Shown here piece after piece: positions 59,813 through 64,000 of a DNA stretch of 64,000 bases. This stretch comes from an uncultured Mycoplasmatota bacterium. GTDB taxonomy: Bacteria; Bacillota_I; Bacilli_A; RF39; UBA660. Numbering within the stretch: position 1 is the first letter of the stretch; each line of letters starts with the position of its first letter. Location: NCBI GenBank assembly GCA_900553855.1, contig USFG01000001.1, positions 127,702 to 191,701 on the forward strand, read 5' to 3'. The notes beneath the pieces were generated by a model. The model ran no database searches, was not told where the DNA came from, and worked only from the letters and a program-made list of their open reading frames with translations. The translations under genes were made by a program, and so were the position numbers.

Positions 59813-60508
59813 ATGTATATGATAAAATTAGTATTGGTAAGACATGGGCAAAGTGTGTGGAATTTAGAAAATAAGTTTACTGGTTGGACTGATGTTGAGT
59901 TGTCTAAGCAAGGTATTTTAGAAGCAAAGGAAGCAGGTAAAATATTAAAAGAAAAAGGATTTTGTTTTGATTTAGCGTTTACTTCAGTACTTAAAAGGGC
60001 AGAAGATACTTTAGGTTATATTTTGAAGGAAATGGGAGAAGAAAATATTGAAATTAGAAGAAGTTGGAAGTTAAACGAAAGACATTATGGTGCTTTACAA
60101 GGATTAAATAAAGATGAAACAAGAGAAAAATATGGTGCAAAACAAGTTTTACTTTGGAGAAGAAGTACAGATGTAAGGCCTCCTAAATTAGAAGAAGATG
60201 ATTCAAGATATCCTGGTAATGATGAAAAATATAAGGATTTAAATAAAGATGAATTACCAAAAACAGAAAATCTTTTAGATACAATAAAGAGAGTTCTTGA
60301 GTATTGGAATTCTGATATTAAACCAGAAATAGAAAGCGGTAAAAGAGTTATAATTGTTGCTCATGGAAATAGTTTAAGAGGATTAATAAAGTATTTAGAT
60401 AATATAAGTGATGAAGATATTATTAAGTTGGAGTTAGAAACTGGGAACCCGATTTGTTATGAGTTAGATGAAAATTTAAAACCAATAAGACATTATTATT
60501 TAAAGTAG
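59813..60508 (+). CDS. gpmA: 2,3-bisphosphoglycerate-dependent phosphoglycerate mutase
   Basis: The 231-residue protein has the histidine phosphatase fold: LVLVRHGQSVWNLENKFTGWTDVELSKQG (catalytic His in RHG), NERHYGALQGLNKDET (phospho-donor Glu), and VAHGNSLRGLIKYLD (second His). The ending LETGNPICYELDENLKPI is typical of dPGM. It interconverts 3- and 2-phosphoglycerate in glycolysis. AAGGAG precedes the ATG, and a second ATG 6 bases later is also possible. Confidence 0.94.
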   Translation: MYMIKLVLVRHGQSVWNLENKFTGWTDVELSKQGILEAKEAGKILKEKGFCFDLAFTSVLKRAEDTLGYILKEMGEENIEIRRSWKLNERHYGALQGLNKDETREKYGAKQVLLWRRSTDVRPPKLEEDDSRYPGNDEKYKDLNKDELPKTENLLDTIKRVLEYWNSDIKPEIESGKRVIIVAHGNSLRGLIKYLDNISDEDIIKLELETGNPICYELDENLKPIRHYYLK

Positions 60509-60564
60509 AATTTGCTAATGAGGATTATTTATAAAAATTTTTAAATTAATGAAGGAAAATATGT

Positions 60565-61035
60565 ATGGAAAAAACAAACGTGATGAGAATATTAGATCAA
60601 AAGAAAATAAAGTATAATGAATATTTCTATGGTGATACTGAAGCAGTAAGTGGTGTGGATGTTGCAAGTGTTTTAAATGAGAATCCAAATAAGGTGTTTA
60701 AAACATTAGTAACTGTTTCAAAGTCTAAACAAAATTATGTATTTATGATACCAGTTCATAAAGAATTAGACCTAAATAAATGTGCTCAAAGTGTTAACGA
60801 GAAAAGTATTGAAATGATTCATCAAAAGGAACTGTTACCATTAACTGGATATGTTCATGGTGGATGTTCGCCAATTGGATTAAAAAAGCCGTTTAAAATT
60901 GTTATAGATGATTCTGCTAAGAACTTTAAGGAGATAATTTTTAGTGGAGGAAAAATAGGTTATCAGGTGGAAGTAGAATTAAATGAATTAGAAAAAGTTA
61001 TAAATTATAAATTTAGTGATATAGTAAAGGATTGA
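60565..61035 (+). CDS. ybaK: YbaK/EbsC-type aminoacyl-tRNA deacylase
   Basis: The 156-residue protein is a YbaK domain (ILDQKKIKYNEYFYGD, ENPNKVFKTLVTVSK, MIPVHKELDLNKCAQSV, GYVHGGCSPIGLKKPFKIVIDDSA, FSGGKIGYQVEVELNEL). YbaK clears Cys from mischarged Cys-tRNA-Pro. The catalytic-site residues (K in KVFKTLV; GG...SP) are visible. A small DUF4186 gene follows by 5 bases. Confidence 0.92.
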   Translation: MEKTNVMRILDQKKIKYNEYFYGDTEAVSGVDVASVLNENPNKVFKTLVTVSKSKQNYVFMIPVHKELDLNKCAQSVNEKSIEMIHQKELLPLTGYVHGGCSPIGLKKPFKIVIDDSAKNFKEIIFSGGKIGYQVEVELNELEKVINYKFSDIVKD

Positions 61036-61040
61036 TATAA

Positions 61041-61403
61041 TTGAATAAAGATATAGGTAGTTTATTAGATTCTTTATCTAAAAGTAAATTTAGGAGTTCT
61101 TTTCATTTAAATAAAAATATGAAAGATTATGTAAATCTTAAGGGAATAGAAAAGATTGAGGCAGATGCAAGGGATTTGATAATCAAAAGAATTGCTCCTA
61201 AATGTCCTAATAATGATGGAAAGCAAACTCCAATGAGACAAGTACATCCGGTTTTTATTGCTCAGCATGCTACTGGGTGTTGCTGCAGAGGTTGTTTAGA
61301 AAGAATTCATCGTATAAAAAAAGGACATGATCTTTCTAGTGCTGAGGTAGATTATATTGTTAATGTAGTTATGTTTTGGATTCAAAAAGAAATGATGAGA
61401 TAG
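61041..61403 (+). CDS. DUF4186 family protein
   Basis: The 120-residue protein (TTG start) is a DUF4186 domain: LSKSKFRSSFHLNKNMKDYVNLKGIEKIEADARDLI, HPVFIAQHATGCCCRGCLERIHRI with a Cys-rich CCCxxC that probably binds metal, and IVNVVMFWIQKEM. The role is unknown. It is co-transcribed with ybaK. Confidence 0.87.
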   Translation: MNKDIGSLLDSLSKSKFRSSFHLNKNMKDYVNLKGIEKIEADARDLIIKRIAPKCPNNDGKQTPMRQVHPVFIAQHATGCCCRGCLERIHRIKKGHDLSSAEVDYIVNVVMFWIQKEMMR

Positions 61404-61452
61404 TAAAAATTGATAATTTTATTGGTATGATTATATTTGTTATGAGGTAAAA

Positions 61453-61878
61453 ATGATAAAAAATAAAAAATTGATTATTTTAATAGTGATATTTGTGTGT
61501 ACTAGCGTTGTATTAGGGATTTTGTATTATAATGAAACTAAAAAGTATTCTTATACTTTGAATTTGCCATTAGATGATAGTGTTTATAGTATAAATATGG
61601 AACAAGACGATAAGATAGTTATGATAGAAGAACAAGAAAAAATTAAAGATATTATGTTTATTATAAGTAAAGTTAAAGGAACTACAACTAGTAAAAGTGT
61701 ACAAGATAGTCCTGTAAATGCTGAAAACGTAATAAAAATAAATATTGAATATAGTGAAAGTAATATTTTAACTTTGTTTATTTATAAGAAAAAGAATAAA
61801 TATTTTATTGAACAACCTTATAATGGAATATATAGAATTTCTTTTGATGAATACTATTCAATAGAAAAGTATATATAA
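61453..61878 (+). CDS. DUF5301-like membrane-anchored protein
   Basis: The 141-residue protein has one N-terminal TM helix (KLIILIVIFVCTSVVLGILYY) and an outer domain with DDSVYSINMEQDDKIVMIEEQEKIKDIMFIISKVKGTTTSKSVQDSPVN and IEQPYNGIYRI, matching DUF5301 by pattern. It is probably a surface-anchored protein of unknown role. ATGAGGTAAAA precedes the ATG. Confidence 0.72.
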   Translation: MIKNKKLIILIVIFVCTSVVLGILYYNETKKYSYTLNLPLDDSVYSINMEQDDKIVMIEEQEKIKDIMFIISKVKGTTTSKSVQDSPVNAENVIKINIEYSESNILTLFIYKKKNKYFIEQPYNGIYRISFDEYYSIEKYI

Positions 61879-61992
61879 TAATTGCTATAAAAGAGGTTAG
61901 TTTATATTGATAATAATGATAGATTTTGTTTAGAAGATAATTAATATTTTATAAAATAGAAATTTATATAGTTTTTTAGTAACTAAACTGAT

Positions 61993-62009
61993 AGTTGAGT
62001 TTATCAACT
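61993..62009. promoter_or_regulatory. inverted repeat in the gap before the thioredoxin-like gene
   Basis: AGTTGA/TCAACT with a 5-base centre lies in an otherwise feature-poor 190-bp gap. It could be an operator or a weak hairpin. Confidence 0.35.
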
Positions 62010-62071
62010 TGGATTTTATAGAAATTTTTGAAATATTATAATAAAATTATTTTGTTAGGAAGTGATTTTTT

Positions 62072-62689
62072 GTGAAGAAAAAAATAATGGAGATGTCAAA
62101 GAAAAATGTGTATATTATTTTTGGAATTATTGCAGTTTTGATTTTAATTATTTCATTAAGTTTTTTGTTTAAAAAAGATAAAATGAGTGATGCCGAAAGA
62201 TTTGCTAAAGAATATGACTTTACAGTTAATAATGTTTTTGTATATAGAAACTTAGATGAGATTAATAAAATTCTAGAGAATGGAACTGGTGTTGTATACT
62301 TAGGTTTTCCTGAATGTCCTTGGTGTAGGGGGTATATTCCTTATTTAAATGAAGTTGCCATAAATGAACATTTAGATAAGATTTATTATTTTAATATTTT
62401 AAATGATAGAAAAAATAATACAAGTGGTTATAAAAAAACTGCCCAGTTATTAAATGATTATTTAAAATATGATAATGAAGGGAATAAAAGAATATATGTT
62501 CCTGCTGTTATTGCTGTAAATAATGGTAAAATTGTTGGTTTTGATGATGAATCATCATTTGATACTAAGGGATATGAGACTCCAGAGGAATATTGGAAAA
62601 ATGAAGATTTGGATGGTCTTAAGAAAAGACTTTCTGATATGATTAAGGCTTCATTTCCAAGTTATTGTACTTCTGGTTGTAATAAATAA
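62072..62689 (+). CDS. membrane-anchored thioredoxin-like protein
   Basis: The 205-residue protein has an N-terminal TM helix (VYIIFGIIAVLILIISLSFLF). Its thioredoxin-like domain has a CPWC active site (GFPECPWCRGYIPYL) and a later VPAVIAVNNGKIVGF. A C-terminal Cys pair (YCTSGC) may form an additional redox site. It is tethered at the outer face of the membrane and likely reduces or forms disulfides there. The GTG follows AGGAAGTG. Confidence 0.8.
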   Translation: MKKKIMEMSKKNVYIIFGIIAVLILIISLSFLFKKDKMSDAERFAKEYDFTVNNVFVYRNLDEINKILENGTGVVYLGFPECPWCRGYIPYLNEVAINEHLDKIYYFNILNDRKNNTSGYKKTAQLLNDYLKYDNEGNKRIYVPAVIAVNNGKIVGFDDESSFDTKGYETPEEYWKNEDLDGLKKRLSDMIKASFPSYCTSGCNK

Positions 62690-62711
62690 CTATTAATTTA
62701 GTTATTTTTTT
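62685..62711 (+). terminator. terminator of the thioredoxin-like gene
   Basis: A perfect 8-bp stem AATAACTA/TAGTTATT is followed by T5 G. Confidence 0.8.
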
Positions 62712-62736
62712 GATATTCTATAATAGAGGAGGATTT

Positions 62737-63519
62737 ATGAAATTAAAAGATAAAGTATGTGTAGTTACAGGTGGTGCGATGGGAAATGGTCTTGGTATTG
62801 TTAAAGTGTTCTTAAAATATGGTGCTAAGGTTTCTATAATCGATTATGATAAGTCAGTAAATGATGTTGTTATTAATTTAAAAAATGATGGATATAATGT
62901 TATTGGTTTTTGTGCTGATATAAGGGATAAAGTAAGTGTTGATGAAGCAATTAAAAAGACAAGGGAAGTATTTGGTAATATTGATGTTCTTGTTAATAAC
63001 GCTGGTGTTGCTAAATTAGAAACTTTTGAAGAAATGAGTGATGAGGTTAGAGATTTTCATTTAGATATTAATATTAAGGGAACTTGGAATGTGACTAAAT
63101 CTGCTCTTACTTGTTTTAATAATAATGGTAGTATAATAAATTTATCTAGTGTTACAGGTCCTATGGTTGCTGATGTAGGGGAGTGTGCTTATGCTACAAC
63201 TAAGGCTGCTCTAATTGGTTTTACTAAGGGGTTAGCTATGGAATTAGTTACGAGAAATATAAGAGTAAATGCAATAATGCCTGGTTATATTATGACTCCT
63301 ATGGTAGATGGTATTGCTAATGATTCAAATAGTGATGATCCTAAGAGTGTAATTGAGGGAATAAGAATTGGTATACCAATGAAAAGACTTGGTAGTATAG
63401 AGGAACTGGGAGAATTAGCGGCTTTTTTAGCAAGCGATGAATCAAGTTATATAACTGGACAAGGAATTGTAATTGATGGAGGAAGTACTTTACCTGAGAC
63501 TATGAGTGTAGGTGTTTAG
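62737..63519 (+). CDS. ucpA: UcpA-like short-chain dehydrogenase
   Basis: The 260-residue protein is a classical SDR. The NAD(P) motif TGGAMGNGLG lies near residue 11. NNAG is at about 88, the catalytic Ser in INLSSVTG, and Tyr-x3-Lys in CAYATTKAAL. PGYIMTPM follows, and the ending SYITGQGIVIDGGSTLPETMSVGV is that of UcpA. The ATG at 62737 follows GAGGAGG; the upstream in-frame ATG at 62710 is not preceded by a ribosome site. Substrate is unknown; UcpA is linked to aldehyde tolerance. Confidence 0.85.
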   Translation: MKLKDKVCVVTGGAMGNGLGIVKVFLKYGAKVSIIDYDKSVNDVVINLKNDGYNVIGFCADIRDKVSVDEAIKKTREVFGNIDVLVNNAGVAKLETFEEMSDEVRDFHLDINIKGTWNVTKSALTCFNNNGSIINLSSVTGPMVADVGECAYATTKAALIGFTKGLAMELVTRNIRVNAIMPGYIMTPMVDGIANDSNSDDPKSVIEGIRIGIPMKRLGSIEELGELAAFLASDESSYITGQGIVIDGGSTLPETMSVGV

Positions 63520-63556
63520 GATTACTTTAAATTATATAGCATTTATTATAATAAGG

Positions 63557-63582
63557 ATTTACAATTTATTGTAAATTTTTTT
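63557..63582 (+). terminator. terminator of ucpA
   Basis: A perfect 9-bp stem ATTTACAAT/ATTGTAAAT is followed by T7. Confidence 0.85.
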
Positions 63583-63611
63583 ATTATTGTATTTTTATAT
63601 AATTATTTTTT

Positions 63612-63803
63612 GATAAGTTTATTGTGCGAGGCAGGAATTCTGATTATGCTATTGATGTTTTGATTTGCGAAACAGCAGATGATTATGTTTTGATAAAGAA
63701 ATATGATTTATATGATTTAATATGGGTAATTTAGATAAAGGATGAAGATAGATATATTGTTTGTGTTAGATGTAATTTTATAAAAGAAGATATTATTAAT
63801 TAA
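63612..63803 (+). pseudogene. decayed small gene fragment with internal stop
   Basis: The frame reads FIVRGRNSDYAIDVLICETA and so on, to TAG at 63732, then continues IKDEDRYIVCVRCNFIKED to a stop at 63801. Amino acid content is protein-like on both sides, but there is no start codon with a ribosome site. I cannot name a parent. Confidence 0.45.
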
Positions 63804-63898
63804 AAAAACAAATTATAGTATTTTATTTTCAGGTCTTACTTTTTTAATTATTTGTTTCTTTCAATATTTTTAATCATTAATAATTTAAATTTTATGAA

Positions 63899-63943
63899 AT
63901 GATGATAAATTTAGGATTTGTTGGGATGGGAGAGATGATTTAG
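63899..63943 (+). pseudogene. possible proC (pyrroline-5-carboxylate reductase) start remnant
   Basis: Fourteen codons read MMINLGFVGMGEMI then stop. I-x-x-G-F-V-G-M-G-x-M is the N-terminal Rossmann motif of ProC-type reductases. The rest of the gene is absent within the window. The call is weak. Confidence 0.3.
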
Positions 63944-63954
63944 TATATAAAAAA

Positions 63955-63981
63955 ACGTCATTATCTGACGTGAATTTTTTT
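63955..63981 (+). terminator. hairpin near the right edge
   Basis: A perfect 6-bp stem ACGTCA/TGACGT with a 5-base loop is followed by GAA and T7. It is a weaker terminator than the others, as the T run is offset. Confidence 0.5.
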
Positions 63982-64000
63982 ATGGAGCCTTAACTATGCA

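Noticed and set aside
1..64000. Mycoplasma-type genetic code (TGA as Trp)
   Set aside because: Trp is TGG throughout and TGA ends genes such as the one stopping at 37065.
1..64000. tRNA, rRNA, canonical parS
   Set aside because: Looked for cloverleaf-like stretches, rRNA signatures and the 16-bp parS palindrome; none seen by eye. tRNAscan-SE and Infernal would settle it.

Overview
The window is very AT-rich chromosomal DNA. Genes are tightly packed, most carry AGGAGG-type ribosome binding sites, Trp is TGG, and TGA is used as a stop (for example at 37063-37065), so the genetic code is standard. Gene content (rplM-rpsI, tilS-ftsH, Soj/Spo0J-type parA-parB, LCP protein, FtsK/SpoIIIE-type T7SS ATPase, LemA, DUF2207, MBOAT) points to a low-GC Gram-positive, probably an uncultured gut Bacilli/Mollicutes-related (RF39-like) or Erysipelotrichia-like bacterium. 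That placement is inference. No rRNA, tRNA or CRISPR array was seen.

Layout. 1-10107 is core: a partial winged-helix-like gene, an HTH protein with a dead ImmA/IrrE domain, ribosomal proteins L13/S9, tilS-ftsH, parA-parB-DUF951 and an AbgT-type transporter. 10268-18423 is a compact type VII secretion (ESX-like) locus: a two-hairpin WXG100-like protein, a YukD/EsaB ubiquitin fold, a small helical partner, a probable cell-wall-hydrolase effector, EssC, and a MinD/CpaE-like protein with a non-canonical P-loop.

18789-31517 is a 12,727-bp serine-recombinase element inserted inside a LysM-type N-acetylmuramoyl-L-alanine amidase gene. Both halves of that gene are still present (18531-18790 and 31516-32475), and joining them at the GG core restores one 405-codon reading frame. 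The element carries TnpV, an RHH regulator with its operator, a BcgI-like type IIB restriction-modification pair, a DUF4268 protein, a DUF3644 HEPN protein behind a structured leader RNA, an HTH protein, the recombinase, an array of six 27-nt hairpins beside a four-TM membrane protein, an AbiEi antitoxin without its toxin, a BRO-type antirepressor-like protein and a zinc-ribbon HEPN protein. It reads as a small mobile defence island.

32527-50502 holds envelope and housekeeping genes: LCP, a small holin-like pair, a cadherin-like surface protein, an SDR, a nucleotide kinase, a large MacB-type ABC protein, LemA/DUF2207, an MBOAT-DHHW O-acylation pair, a C26 amidotransferase, a 26-codon hydrophobic peptide gene, and a ComEC-like/DUF3006 pair. 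50574-63519 holds an AAA ATPase/transglutaminase-like pair, a TetR-controlled ABC exporter with two visible operators, VanZ and small-membrane-protein remnants, an ECF sigma/anti-sigma module, HAD, gpmA, ybaK, DUF4186, DUF5301, a thioredoxin-like lipid-side protein and a UcpA-like SDR. The right end (63520-64000) carries decayed gene fragments.

The most unusual signals are the covarying 27-nt hairpin array (27463-27689), the reconstructable attB/attP with amidase interruption, the HEPN gene with a leader hairpin, and the reduced T7SS locus.
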